Assembly: GCA_020622105.1 (NCBI GenBank)
Contig: JAHRYP010000005.1
Span: 33,113 to 97,112 of the forward strand
Reading direction: 5' to 3'
DNA from: Methylotenera sp.
GTDB taxonomy: Bacteria > Pseudomonadota > Gammaproteobacteria > Burkholderiales > Methylophilaceae
DNA length: 64,000 nucleotides
Shown: piece after piece, positions 31,675 to 41,514 of the stretch
How the letters are laid out: each line of letters starts with the position of its first letter
Position numbering within the stretch: position 1 is the stretch's first letter
Made by a program: the position numbers and the translations under genes
The notes under the pieces: generated by a model
Told to the model about the DNA's origin: nothing
Databases searched by the model: none
What the model saw: the letters and a program-made list of their open reading frames with translations, nothing else

Positions 31675-34600
31675 ATGAATAAAAGCTACCGTGTGATATG
31701 GAGCTCGGTTCGAAACTGCTTTGTTGTGACGGATGAAAGATCTAAGGCTAAAGGGAAGCCATCTTCGACTAAAAAAGCAATAGCTGCCGCATTAGCCGGT
31801 ATTTTTTTTGCACCGGCCCTTGCTTCTGCAGTGCCTATCTGTTCGGGGTTGAATCCTGTCACAGGCGCTTTGACCACGACTCAATGTTATTCAGTTGATG
31901 AAGATATCACTATTAATAATGGCGCTTCTGTTACGGTTGATGGAAACCCCGCTGTAGTAGTTTATCTGCCTGATTACACTAAATCTTTGGTTAATAATGG
32001 TACTTTAAAAGCTACTGGTTCTGTAGCGGAAGCTGTAGCTGGCGATGAGGTCGGTAGCAGTGGTGTGTTCGCATACTCAAGTTCTGTTTATAACTCAGGT
32101 CTTTTTCTTGATGGCACTTTAAGTGGGTCTTTGACCAATAGTTCAACGGGTGTTATCAATTCTGCGATTGATGTTTCTGCAATATCAACGGCTACAGATA
32201 CAAATTATGCACATGCATATTCAGGGTTTTATGGACAATCTTATACTGCTGGCGTTTTAACCGGCGAAATTGATGGCCAAATTCGAAACTCTGGAAAAAT
32301 CGGCGCAACTGCGCTTTCTAATACAGCTGCAACTGCTACAGTATCCAGTATAAGTTTTGGTGCCGACGATCACGCGTATGCATTTGCCTATTCAGATGAC
32401 ATTACCGCTGTTGGCGTAGCAGTGAATGGCGACTTGAACGGTTCCTTCATTAACGGTACTACTGGGGTTATAAGTGCTCAGGCAAGCGAAACGGCTTCGG
32501 CAATGGGCGCTATTAATAATAGCGGTACAAGTTCGGGTGATGCATATACAGCATCTGTGTCGAATGCATACTCTGTGGCTTATGGTGTGACTGTTGACGG
32601 CGCTATGGGCGCTGGCAGTTCGTTCATAAATCAAGGAGTTATCAATGCGTCTGCATTAGCGTCTACGTCAGCTTCATCTTCAGTGCCTTTAGCGTATGAC
32701 TACGCTTATGCTTATGCCGGTACCAGGGCTTATGCGTCTGCATATGGTATTGTTACTAACACGCTTGGTGCAGGTGCATTAGTTCAGAATACAGGTACGA
32801 TTAATGTAGCTGCCAATGCAACTGCGAGTGCTATTGCAAGCTCTGAAGGATATATTGCCAATTTAACGCAGTATAATTATAACGACGCTTATTACTATAA
32901 TTCGGTTGTTGGACATAATGTATTTGCGGCACAATCGGATGCTGCTGAAGCTATGGCACGTGGTTACGCTAATGCTTACGGTGTCTTGTTGAATGGCGGC
33001 ATTAATGGTGGTGCTTTTATTAACGATGGCACCGTTGCTGTTACTACAAACTCACAAAATACGGCTACCGCAACTGGCTATAGTGATGATGTGCTAGCTT
33101 ATACTTATGGTGGTAGTAGTGCCATCGCATTGGGTTTAGGTAGCTATTATGATGGTATTTCGACTTCGTTAACCGGCGCTGTTACTAATAACGGATCGCT
33201 TAACGCAACCAGCAATATCACTTCTGCTGCTACAGTAACATCAACAGCTGCTTATGATAATGCCTATGCGTTCGCAGAGGCGAATAGCGGCGGCTCGGCA
33301 GATGCTACGGGTATTTATTTATCCGCATACATGGGAGCCGACTCTCGCTTAATCAACAATGGAACCATTAACGCTACTGCGAATATGAATTCAAGTCACG
33401 GTGTGTCAAACGCAACTGTAACCGGAGAATACTCATATGCGTATGCTTATGCGGGCGCCAGAGGTTGGTCTGAATCTTTAGGTATTCGTGTGCGTGGTTT
33501 GAATGATGGCGCTTCAATTATTAACAATGGCATTATTCATTCTGTTGCTAATACAACTGTGAGCGCATTGGCAACTGCAAACGCATCTCTTTTGAGTGAA
33601 GCTTATGCTTATTCTGAGACCCGTGCCTATGCAAATGCATACGGTATTGTGGTTTCATATGCGGGTATGGGGCCTGGTGCATCGGTAATCAATAATGGTG
33701 ACATTACCGCTATTGCTACTGTTAATACAACAGCAACTTCGACTGCGACGGGTGATGCAGCAACTGCAGATGCTTATGCTTACGCATATGCGTATGCTAC
33801 TGGTATGCATAGCCAGAGAGGGTTGGAAACAGGGGCTTCTTTTGTAAATAATGGCACAATTACCGCAGTGGCAAACGCAAATGCTACAGCTACTGCAGCG
33901 AATGCTACAGATGCTATGATGTATGCCAGAGCGTATGGTATGAACTTGAGAGGGGTGGAAGTAGCTGCTGACTCATTCATTACTAATACAGGCACTATCA
34001 CTGCAACTGCAATCGGTAATGATACCTTGGCGGTAGGTATTAACGTTAGTACACAATTGAATGGTACTTTGAACAACTCAGGCAGTATTTCTGCTTTTAC
34101 CAGCGATGATCCATCGCATGCCTATTCAATTCGCGCTGTTTCAGGATCAGGTACCATAAACAATCTGGAAAGTGCTTTAATGCAAGGTCAAGTCTATGCC
34201 GGCGGTGTGGTCAGCTTGAATAACGCAGGTGACATTGTTACTGGTATGCAGCAAAGCTATGTCGGTGGAAATTACACGCAAGCTACAAGCGGTATTTTGA
34301 GCATTGGTGCACTAGATACTTCTAATTACGGTGGCTTGTATGCAAATGGCAGTGCTACCTTAGATCCAGACACTAAAATACGCGTTGCTGGCGGGGCTGG
34401 TAATACATTGGCTGTAGGAGATGTGCTTACTAACGTGATTTACTCTTCAGGTGCGTTTACAATGACAACGGCATCTGTACAAGATAATTTGCTAGGCTTG
34501 AATTTCACAGCATCTAATAATGGTAGCGGTTTAGATCTTACAGCCGCTGCAACAGGTTTAACTACAGTTAGTGCTGCAGTGGCAGGTGCAGGTCTTTCTT

Positions 34601-35679
34601 CTGCGGCTGGTGTTGGCGGTGCGTTAGATGGATTGTTAGTGAATCCGGATGCTCAATCACCAGCAGTTGCTAATTTCTTGTATGCTTTAGGTAGTTTAGG
34701 TACGGGTCAGGAAGTTACTAATAAAGTTGCAGAGTTGCTGCCACTCATGAGCGGTAGTGTGAATCACGCTACTTTAGATACCATGCGTATGGTTAACCTT
34801 GCTGTAAACCAACGCCTGGATGCGAATGCTGGTGTTTCAACCGGTGACTTGGCCTTTAGTGATAAACACTTTTGGCTGAAGCCATTCGGCAGCTGGGCTA
34901 ATCAAGATAAACGTAGTGGCACTGCAGGCTATGACTCAGACTCTTACGGCTTGGTATTCGGTGCAGATGGACAGATCACTGATGCGAACACTGTAGGTCT
35001 TGCAATCGCATATGCACGTACAGATATGGATTCTGATATGACGAACCAGAGCGCTGACATTAAGAGCTATCAGGGTGCATTCTACGGTAGCTATAAATTC
35101 AGTGACGTAACCAGCTTAAGTTATCAAGTAGATCTTGGTTATCATGATAACTCAGGTAGACGTGCTATTACTGGTATTGGCTTAGCCAAGTCAGATTACG
35201 ACAGCTGGAGTGCACATGCAGGTGTAAGCTTGGCACATACTTTTGCCTTGAATGAAGTGACAACATTTACGCCATCAGTACGTGCAGATTACAGCCGAAT
35301 TCGTTCAGAAAGCTATAATGAAAAAGGTGCGGGTGCATTAAGTCTCAACGTAGGTAGCGAAACTACAGATGAACTGATTCTGGGTGCAGATGGTAAATTG
35401 GCTCGTAGTCTCTCAGATAAAGCAACTGCATTTGCGAATCTGGGAGTTGGCTATGATGTGATCAACGAAAGAACAAGCATGACTTCATCATTTGCCGGTA
35501 TTCCTGGAGCTACGTTTGCAACTAGAGGCATAGATCCTAGCCCTTGGTTAATGCGCGGTGGTTTGGGTGTTGTTGGTCAAGCAACCGAAACATTGGAGCT
35601 AAGCTTGCGTTATGACTTTGAGGTACGTAACGATTTTGATAATCAGACTGCATCTGTAAAAGCACGCTGGGCATTCTAA
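31675..35679 (+). CDS. Large autotransporter (type Va) with Tyr/Ala-rich repeat passenger
   Basis: 1334 aa; extended signal peptide (MNKSYRVIWSSVRNCFVVTDE), repeated INNGTI and AYAYA..AYGI units, C-terminal autotransporter beta-barrel ending in WAF. Confidence 0.9.
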   Translation: MNKSYRVIWSSVRNCFVVTDERSKAKGKPSSTKKAIAAALAGIFFAPALASAVPICSGLNPVTGALTTTQCYSVDEDITINNGASVTVDGNPAVVVYLPDYTKSLVNNGTLKATGSVAEAVAGDEVGSSGVFAYSSSVYNSGLFLDGTLSGSLTNSSTGVINSAIDVSAISTATDTNYAHAYSGFYGQSYTAGVLTGEIDGQIRNSGKIGATALSNTAATATVSSISFGADDHAYAFAYSDDITAVGVAVNGDLNGSFINGTTGVISAQASETASAMGAINNSGTSSGDAYTASVSNAYSVAYGVTVDGAMGAGSSFINQGVINASALASTSASSSVPLAYDYAYAYAGTRAYASAYGIVTNTLGAGALVQNTGTINVAANATASAIASSEGYIANLTQYNYNDAYYYNSVVGHNVFAAQSDAAEAMARGYANAYGVLLNGGINGGAFINDGTVAVTTNSQNTATATGYSDDVLAYTYGGSSAIALGLGSYYDGISTSLTGAVTNNGSLNATSNITSAATVTSTAAYDNAYAFAEANSGGSADATGIYLSAYMGADSRLINNGTINATANMNSSHGVSNATVTGEYSYAYAYAGARGWSESLGIRVRGLNDGASIINNGIIHSVANTTVSALATANASLLSEAYAYSETRAYANAYGIVVSYAGMGPGASVINNGDITAIATVNTTATSTATGDAATADAYAYAYAYATGMHSQRGLETGASFVNNGTITAVANANATATAANATDAMMYARAYGMNLRGVEVAADSFITNTGTITATAIGNDTLAVGINVSTQLNGTLNNSGSISAFTSDDPSHAYSIRAVSGSGTINNLESALMQGQVYAGGVVSLNNAGDIVTGMQQSYVGGNYTQATSGILSIGALDTSNYGGLYANGSATLDPDTKIRVAGGAGNTLAVGDVLTNVIYSSGAFTMTTASVQDNLLGLNFTASNNGSGLDLTAAATGLTTVSAAVAGAGLSSAAGVGGALDGLLVNPDAQSPAVANFLYALGSLGTGQEVTNKVAELLPLMSGSVNHATLDTMRMVNLAVNQRLDANAGVSTGDLAFSDKHFWLKPFGSWANQDKRSGTAGYDSDSYGLVFGADGQITDANTVGLAIAYARTDMDSDMTNQSADIKSYQGAFYGSYKFSDVTSLSYQVDLGYHDNSGRRAITGIGLAKSDYDSWSAHAGVSLAHTFALNEVTTFTPSVRADYSRIRSESYNEKGAGALSLNVGSETTDELILGADGKLARSLSDKATAFANLGVGYDVINERTSMTSSFAGIPGATFATRGIDPSPWLMRGGLGVVGQATETLELSLRYDFEVRNDFDNQTASVKARWAF

Positions 35680-35701
35680 TCTAATCAATACGCGTTAAAA
35701 T

Positions 35702-35732
35702 AAAGCCACGGTCATGGTACCGTGGCTTTTTT
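35702..35732 (+). terminator. Rho-independent terminator after the autotransporter gene
   Basis: AAAGCCACGG-tcatggta-CCGTGGCTTTTTTT. Confidence 0.85.
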
Positions 35733-35754
35733 TATATTATTCAGCAGGTGAAGT

Positions 35755-36600
35755 TTGTTTAAGAAAATTAATATATTTTTGCTTGTTTTGCTATTGATGG
35801 CAGGTTGCGTTTCTATTCCAAGCCATACAGCGCGCAATGAACATGCACGTAAGTTAGCGATTGATCGTGGCTGGGTATCAAGTTTAATTAATACTGATAA
35901 TTTTTTACTGCAGGCTTATGTTCCTGCGAAATTACAATCTGCAAAAGAATTAACAATTTATATAGAGGGAGACGGCTTGGCTTGGATTAACAGATCTACC
36001 CCTTCATTTAATCCTACTCCTGCAAATCCGCTAGCTTTGAAGTTAGCCCTGCAGGACGATAAGCCAGCCGCGTATCTGGCACGGCCATGTCAGTATGTAA
36101 GTTTTGATCAATCACCAAATTGCAGTCAAAAATACTGGGGTAGCTATCGTTTTGCACCAGAAGTAATTCATGCAACTAGCCAGGCAATTGATCAGATAAA
36201 ATTAAAGTTTGGTGCTGAATCATTAATATTAATAGGATATTCCGGTGGCGGCGCCGTGGCGGCATTGGCAGCAGCTCAGCGTATGGATGTCAGTTATCTA
36301 ATAACGATTGCTGGTAATCTGGATCATCAGGCATGGACAAATAAACAACAGTTAAGGCCACTGCAAAATTCACTAAACCCAGCAGACTATGCAGATAAAC
36401 TACAAAATATTAAACAAACACATTTTGTGGGTGGTAAAGATGGTATTACTGGTGAATTTGTAGCAAGAGCATACTCCAAAAGGTTTGTCAGTGATTTATC
36501 AAACTCAATAGTCGTAATGCCAGATTTTGATCACGTATGCTGTTGGCAAATGTATTGGCCAGATTTGAAGAACTCTAAAGTAATTAATGATGAAAAATAA
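35755..36600 (+). CDS. Putative lipoprotein with alpha/beta-hydrolase fold (TTG start)
   Basis: 281 aa; lipobox LLMAGC, nucleophile elbow GYSGGG. Confidence 0.75.
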   Translation: MFKKINIFLLVLLLMAGCVSIPSHTARNEHARKLAIDRGWVSSLINTDNFLLQAYVPAKLQSAKELTIYIEGDGLAWINRSTPSFNPTPANPLALKLALQDDKPAAYLARPCQYVSFDQSPNCSQKYWGSYRFAPEVIHATSQAIDQIKLKFGAESLILIGYSGGGAVAALAAAQRMDVSYLITIAGNLDHQAWTNKQQLRPLQNSLNPADYADKLQNIKQTHFVGGKDGITGEFVARAYSKRFVSDLSNSIVVMPDFDHVCCWQMYWPDLKNSKVINDEK

Positions 36601-37186
36601 AAATATTCTCTGGCAGCAAACCTTGGTAAATAAATCTGAGCGTAATCTGCGCTCTAGTCATAATAGTGTACTGCTCTGGCTTACGGGGTTTTCCGGGGCA
36701 GGAAAATCAACATTGGCACATGCCATTGAACGCCGTTTATACGAGCGTAATTGTGCTACTTTTGTGCTGGACGGTGATAACGTAAGACATGGACTATGTT
36801 CTGACCTTGGTTTTAGCCAGCAGGATCGAGAAGAAAATATTCGTCGAGTTGGCGAGATGGCGAAGTTATTTGTTGAAGCTGGCGTGATCACCATTACAGC
36901 ATTTATTTCGCCTTATATAGCTGATCGCGAAAGAGTTAGATCAATATTGCCTGTGGGCGAGTTTATTGAGATTTATTGCCGTTGCCCACTTGAAGTATGT
37001 GAAGAAAGAGATGTAAAAGGGTTATATGAAAAAGCGAGAAAAGGCCTTATCGCTGATTTTACTGGTATTTCTTCACCCTATGAGCCACCTGTAAATCCCG
37101 AGATCACAGTTGATACAGGCACTGATGATTTGGATAAGTGTGTGGGGAAGGTGTTGGAGTATTTGCTGCAGCATCAGATAATTTGA
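36587..37186 (+). CDS. cysC: Adenylylsulfate (APS) kinase
   Basis: 199 aa; LTGFSGAGKSTLA, DGDNVRHGL, FISPY, EVCEERDVKGLYEKAR. Confidence 0.95.
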   Translation: MMKNKNILWQQTLVNKSERNLRSSHNSVLLWLTGFSGAGKSTLAHAIERRLYERNCATFVLDGDNVRHGLCSDLGFSQQDREENIRRVGEMAKLFVEAGVITITAFISPYIADRERVRSILPVGEFIEIYCRCPLEVCEERDVKGLYEKARKGLIADFTGISSPYEPPVNPEITVDTGTDDLDKCVGKVLEYLLQHQII

Positions 37187-37207
37187 TGCATATTCACTTT
37201 GCAGGCT

Positions 37208-37474
37208 TTATGTGCCAGAAGCGGGCGAAGTAAGCTGTTCCAGCTTGCTTAGCCACACTATTGCATGGGTAGAGTGATCCCCACACATTTCATAGCTTGG
37301 CATTAAAGACATACATACGTCAGGTCGTCCAGGCATGCCGAAAATTTTACATTGATTATCTGTAGATAATTGTATGCATCTCTCGCCAGCCTTTTTACCA
37401 TCAGGCATACCTGGGATCGGTGAGGAAATGGATGGTGCTATACAGCAAGCCCCGCAGTTCTGACGGCAATCCAT
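37208..37474 (-). CDS. YkgJ-type zinc/iron-chelating cysteine-cluster protein
   Basis: 88 aa; [35 protein letters not shown]. Confidence 0.85.
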   Translation of the reverse strand: MDCRQNCGACCIAPSISSPIPGMPDGKKAGERCIQLSTDNQCKIFGMPGRPDVCMSLMPSYEMCGDHSTHAIVWLSKLEQLTSPASGT

Positions 37475-37511
37475 GATATTAATTTTTTAGATAGTTAGAA
37501 ATTTAAATCAT

Positions 37512-38273
37512 TTATACATTTAGCCAGGGAAAGCCAAGTGCATTAACGGATTGCTTAATTTCATCCAGAGCGGTTTTTGCAAGTTCTGCAGTACCTTTTA
37601 CACCTACTTCAGTCGTGCGGCGATTGTCCAGTTTTGGCAGGCTGAATAGTTTCAAGTCCGGATACTTGGCAACGATATGGCGCATCAAATCAATGAGCTG
37701 GCTCTCGCCGGCATCCATGACCAGAATGGAGACTTCTGTGTAGTCCTGCTGATGAAATAAATGCTGATAATGCGTATCCAGCACCCATTCCACCATCGGG
37801 TGCGCCATCTGCGGGAAGCCCGGCACGAAGTAATGCTGGTTGATTGAAAATCCGGCTACGCGATTCACCGGGTTAGGGATCAGCTCCGCACCCAATGGAA
37901 AGTCTGCCATCAGTACGCGTTTCGGGTAAGCACTTTCACCATATTGCGCTTCAATCTCAGCAACCGCTCCCGGATGGCGTGCGATTGGCAATCCAGCTGC
38001 GTCTGCCGCACACTGACGCGTAAAGTCATCCGGTGTGGCGCCGATACCGCCAAAGCTGAATACGATATCCCCGCGCTGCATGCTAGCGCGCAACAGACTC
38101 GTGATCTGCTCCGGAATATCGCCGAGGTAATGCGCCCAGGCTAATTGTAAACCACGTGATTTAAGCGCCTGAATGACAAAGTTCAGATGTGCATCCTGCC
38201 GTTTGCCGGAGAGGATTTCGTCGCCGATGATGTAAATGCCGATAGATGAGTTTGGTTTTTGCATGATATTCAC
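37512..38273 (-). CDS. Molybdopterin-binding / CinA N-terminal-like protein
   Basis: 253 aa; IGIYIIGDEILSGKRQDAH, FSFGGIGATPDDFT, VPGFPQMAHPM. Confidence 0.88.
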   Translation of the reverse strand: MNIMQKPNSSIGIYIIGDEILSGKRQDAHLNFVIQALKSRGLQLAWAHYLGDIPEQITSLLRASMQRGDIVFSFGGIGATPDDFTRQCAADAAGLPIARHPGAVAEIEAQYGESAYPKRVLMADFPLGAELIPNPVNRVAGFSINQHYFVPGFPQMAHPMVEWVLDTHYQHLFHQQDYTEVSILVMDAGESQLIDLMRHIVAKYPDLKLFSLPKLDNRRTTEVGVKGTAELAKTALDEIKQSVNALGFPWLNV

Positions 38274-38299
38274 AGAGTGTGCTCGGTCTAATTAGTTCG

Positions 38300-41092
38300 C
38301 TAGTGCGCACTTTCCCAGTTGTTGCCGACTCCGACTTCCGCCAGCAACGGTACATCGAGTTTAGCCACATGCTGCATCAGTTCCGGCAGTCTTTGTTTTA
38401 CTAATTCCAGTTCGCTTTTGGGGACTTCCAGCACCAGTTCATCGTGTACCTGCATGATAAGTTTGGATTGCAGCTTCTCGCTTTTAAGCCATTTGTCCAC
38501 GGCAATCATCGCGAGTTTAATCAGGTCTGCTGCAGTGCCTTGCATCGGCGCGTTAATCGCCGCGCGTTCAGCGCCAGCTCTTCTCATACCGTTCGGGCTA
38601 TTGATTTCCGGCACCCATAACCTACGGCCAAAGTAGGTTTCAACATAGCCCTGCTGCTTGGCGATCTCGCGTGTGTTCTGCATGTATTCACGCACGCCGG
38701 GGTAGCGTGCAAAGTAGCGCTCAATATAGCTTTGTGCTGCGCTACGTTCGATGTTGAGATTTTGCGCCAAGCCAAACGCACTCATGCCGTAGATTAGGCC
38801 AAAGTTAATCACTTTGGCATAGCGACGCTGCTCGTTGTCTACATTTTCGCGTTCAACACCAAAAATCTCGGCTGCGGTAGCGCGGTGAATGTCCTCGTTA
38901 TTGGCAAATGCATCCAGCATGCCTTTATCTTGTGAAAGATGCGCCATGATGCGCAGCTCGATCTGCGAATAGTCAGCAGAAACAATCACGCTGCCTTTGG
39001 GGGCAATAAACGCTTCGCGGATGCGACGACCTTCTGCCGAGCGCACCGGGATATTTTGCAGGTTAGGGTCAGAACTGGCTAGGCGGCCAGTAATCGCCAC
39101 CGCCTGATTGTAGCTGGTATGCACGCGACCCGTGGCGGGGTTGATCATTCGTGGCAGCTTGTCTGTGTAAGTGGATTTCAGTTTGGCTAGACCGCGATAC
39201 TCCAGCAGCACTTTAGGCAACGGGTAATCCAGCGCCAGTTCCTGCAATACGTCTTCATCGGTAGAGGGTGTACCGCTTGGTGTTTTTTTAAGCGGTTTGA
39301 TACCAAGTTTGCCAAACAGAATTTCCTGCAGCTGGTTAGGTGAGCCCAGATTAAATGGCTGACCGGCCAATTCATAAGCCTGATTCTCCAGCGCGACCAG
39401 TTTCATGCCGATCTCATTACTTTGCGCATTGAGCATGCTGGCATCTATGAGCACGCCATTGCGCTCAATTGTGAATAAAATATCTGAAACCGGTATTTCA
39501 ATCTGGCTGTAGATATATTCAAGTTTGGCATCTGCCGCGATTTGCGGGTACATGGCCTGATGCAGTTGCAAAGTAATGTCGGCATCTTCAGCGGCATACT
39601 CAGCTGCCACTTCTACCGTAACCTGATTAAAGCTGACTTGTTTAGCACCTTTGCCAGCTACTTCTTCAAACGTAATAGTGCTAATACCAAGGTGGCGCTC
39701 ACTTAACGCATCCATGCCATGCGATTTATGTGATTCAAATACGTAGGATTGCAGCAGGGTATCGTGCGCGATGCCGTTTAATTGAATACCATGGTTTGCC
39801 AGCACGTGCTGGTCGTATTTTAGGTTCTGACCTACTTTTTTGATCGCTGGATTTTCCAGAATCGGTTTGACTTTGGCGAGTGTTTCATTGAAATTCAGCT
39901 GCTGCGGCGCATCAAAGTAGTCGTGCATTAATGGCAGATAGGCCGCACTGCCAGCTTTTACGCTAAATGACATGCCGACGAGTTTTGCCAGCATCGGGTC
40001 AAGTGAAGTGGTTTCAGTATCAAAGCACACCAGATCAGCGGAGTTAAGTTTTGCCAGCCAGCTATCCAGTTGTGCCTCGCTTAAAATTGTTTCGTAGTTG
40101 CGCGATCTGTTTGCAACATAGCTGTCGGTTATAGACTCATCGCTAGCGAACATATCCGCGGTTTGGTGTTGTTTTGGTTCTGGTGCTTTAGCCGCAGTAC
40201 TCGACCTGCCATCCGGCATGTGTTCCAGCTCACGCTTCCACGATTTGAAATCAAAGTGGTCGAACAATTCAGCCAGCTTGGCCTTGTCCGGTAATTGCGG
40301 TGCAAGGTCAGACAGGTTTTCCTGAATGCCAACGTCGCAGCGAATCGTAATCAGCTCACGTGCGGTCGGTAGCCAGGGCAGGGCTTTGCGCAGGTTTTCA
40401 CCGACTACACCGGTAATTTGGTCAGCATTGGCAATAATATTGTCGAGTGAGCCATATTGCTTGAGCCATTTCACAGCGGTTTTCGGCCCAACCTTTTCTA
40501 CGCCCGGCACGTTGTCTGAGGTATCACCGATCAATATCAGGTAATCCACAATCAGGCTTGGCGGAATGCCGAATTTTTCTTCTACGCCGGCAATGTCGAG
40601 TTTTTCGTCACCCTTTCTGAAGGCGTTGGGCATGGTGTTGACGATGGTGATGTGTTCATTCACCAGTTGTGCGATATCTTTATCGCCAGTGGAGATGATT
40701 ACGCGCATGCCTTCGCGTTCGGCCTGCTTTGCCAGTGCGCCGATTACGTCGTCAGCTTCTACGCCTTCTTCGATAATCAGCGGCCAGCCCATCGCTTTGA
40801 TGGCTTCATGCAAAGGCGTCACCTGGCTGCGCAGATCGTCCGGCATCGAAGCGCGGTTTGCCTTGTATTCGGGATAAATATCATCACGGAAGGTTTTGCC
40901 TTTGGCATCAAAGATGCAGGCACTGTAATCTGCCGGATAATCCTTATGTAAACGTCGCAGCATGTTAAGCACACCCTGAATCGCGCCGGTAGGTTCATTC
41001 AGGTGATTTCTTAAATCAGGCATGGCGTGAAAGGCGCGGTATAGATAGGATGAGCCATCTACTAATAACAATGTTTTCATGTGTAAATCCAA
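38300..41092 (-). CDS. polA: DNA polymerase I
   Basis: 930 aa; LLLVDGSSYLYRAFHA, SADYSQIELRIMAHLS, MQVHDELVLEVP; 5'-exo, 3'-exo and polymerase domains. Confidence 0.97.
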   Translation of the reverse strand: MDLHMKTLLLVDGSSYLYRAFHAMPDLRNHLNEPTGAIQGVLNMLRRLHKDYPADYSACIFDAKGKTFRDDIYPEYKANRASMPDDLRSQVTPLHEAIKAMGWPLIIEEGVEADDVIGALAKQAEREGMRVIISTGDKDIAQLVNEHITIVNTMPNAFRKGDEKLDIAGVEEKFGIPPSLIVDYLILIGDTSDNVPGVEKVGPKTAVKWLKQYGSLDNIIANADQITGVVGENLRKALPWLPTARELITIRCDVGIQENLSDLAPQLPDKAKLAELFDHFDFKSWKRELEHMPDGRSSTAAKAPEPKQHQTADMFASDESITDSYVANRSRNYETILSEAQLDSWLAKLNSADLVCFDTETTSLDPMLAKLVGMSFSVKAGSAAYLPLMHDYFDAPQQLNFNETLAKVKPILENPAIKKVGQNLKYDQHVLANHGIQLNGIAHDTLLQSYVFESHKSHGMDALSERHLGISTITFEEVAGKGAKQVSFNQVTVEVAAEYAAEDADITLQLHQAMYPQIAADAKLEYIYSQIEIPVSDILFTIERNGVLIDASMLNAQSNEIGMKLVALENQAYELAGQPFNLGSPNQLQEILFGKLGIKPLKKTPSGTPSTDEDVLQELALDYPLPKVLLEYRGLAKLKSTYTDKLPRMINPATGRVHTSYNQAVAITGRLASSDPNLQNIPVRSAEGRRIREAFIAPKGSVIVSADYSQIELRIMAHLSQDKGMLDAFANNEDIHRATAAEIFGVERENVDNEQRRYAKVINFGLIYGMSAFGLAQNLNIERSAAQSYIERYFARYPGVREYMQNTREIAKQQGYVETYFGRRLWVPEINSPNGMRRAGAERAAINAPMQGTAADLIKLAMIAVDKWLKSEKLQSKLIMQVHDELVLEVPKSELELVKQRLPELMQHVAKLDVPLLAEVGVGNNWESAH

Positions 41093-41231
41093 AATTTTCG
41101 CGCTGGTGCCGGCAGTCTTAAATGCAAGCTGGGCCGGGTTTTAGCAAATAGTTGCAATTTGTTGTTGCTAACAGTTTTTTAATTGCTAACATAATAAAAC
41201 ATCTGGGCGTTATAGATGGAGATTTTGTAAA

Positions 41232-41489
41232 GGAAGCACTGATTAATTGAGTGAGCGGGATGAGGTATTACCCGTACACCCGTAAAAGGGCGTCCCCACC
41301 AAGCTGACCTGCTAAAGCAGGAAGCTTGGCGTGAAAGGGCATGTCCGTAGAATATATGCGCTGAACTGCATTATTCATACGCCAAGGCGCACGGAACGTA
41401 GAAACCGAGATAGTATGTGTTATATAGCGAGGTTGCGAATGCCGTGCAGCGCAGCAATTCGTGCGCGTAGCTATTTAATCAGTGTTTAC
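41232..41489. mobile_element. MITE-like element, copy B
   Basis: Imperfect TIRs GGAAGCACTGATTAA / TTAATCAGTGTTTAC; flanking TAAA direct repeat (41228-41231, 41490-41493); core shared with copy A (inverted) and copy C. Confidence 0.7.
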
Positions 41490-41514
41490 TAAATCCTATT
41501 GAAGGTTATTTATT

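Noticed and set aside
32185-34045. Possible CRISPR-like or tandem DNA repeat array
   Set aside because: Repeats are imperfect, in frame and protein-level (autotransporter passenger), with no constant repeat/spacer structure.
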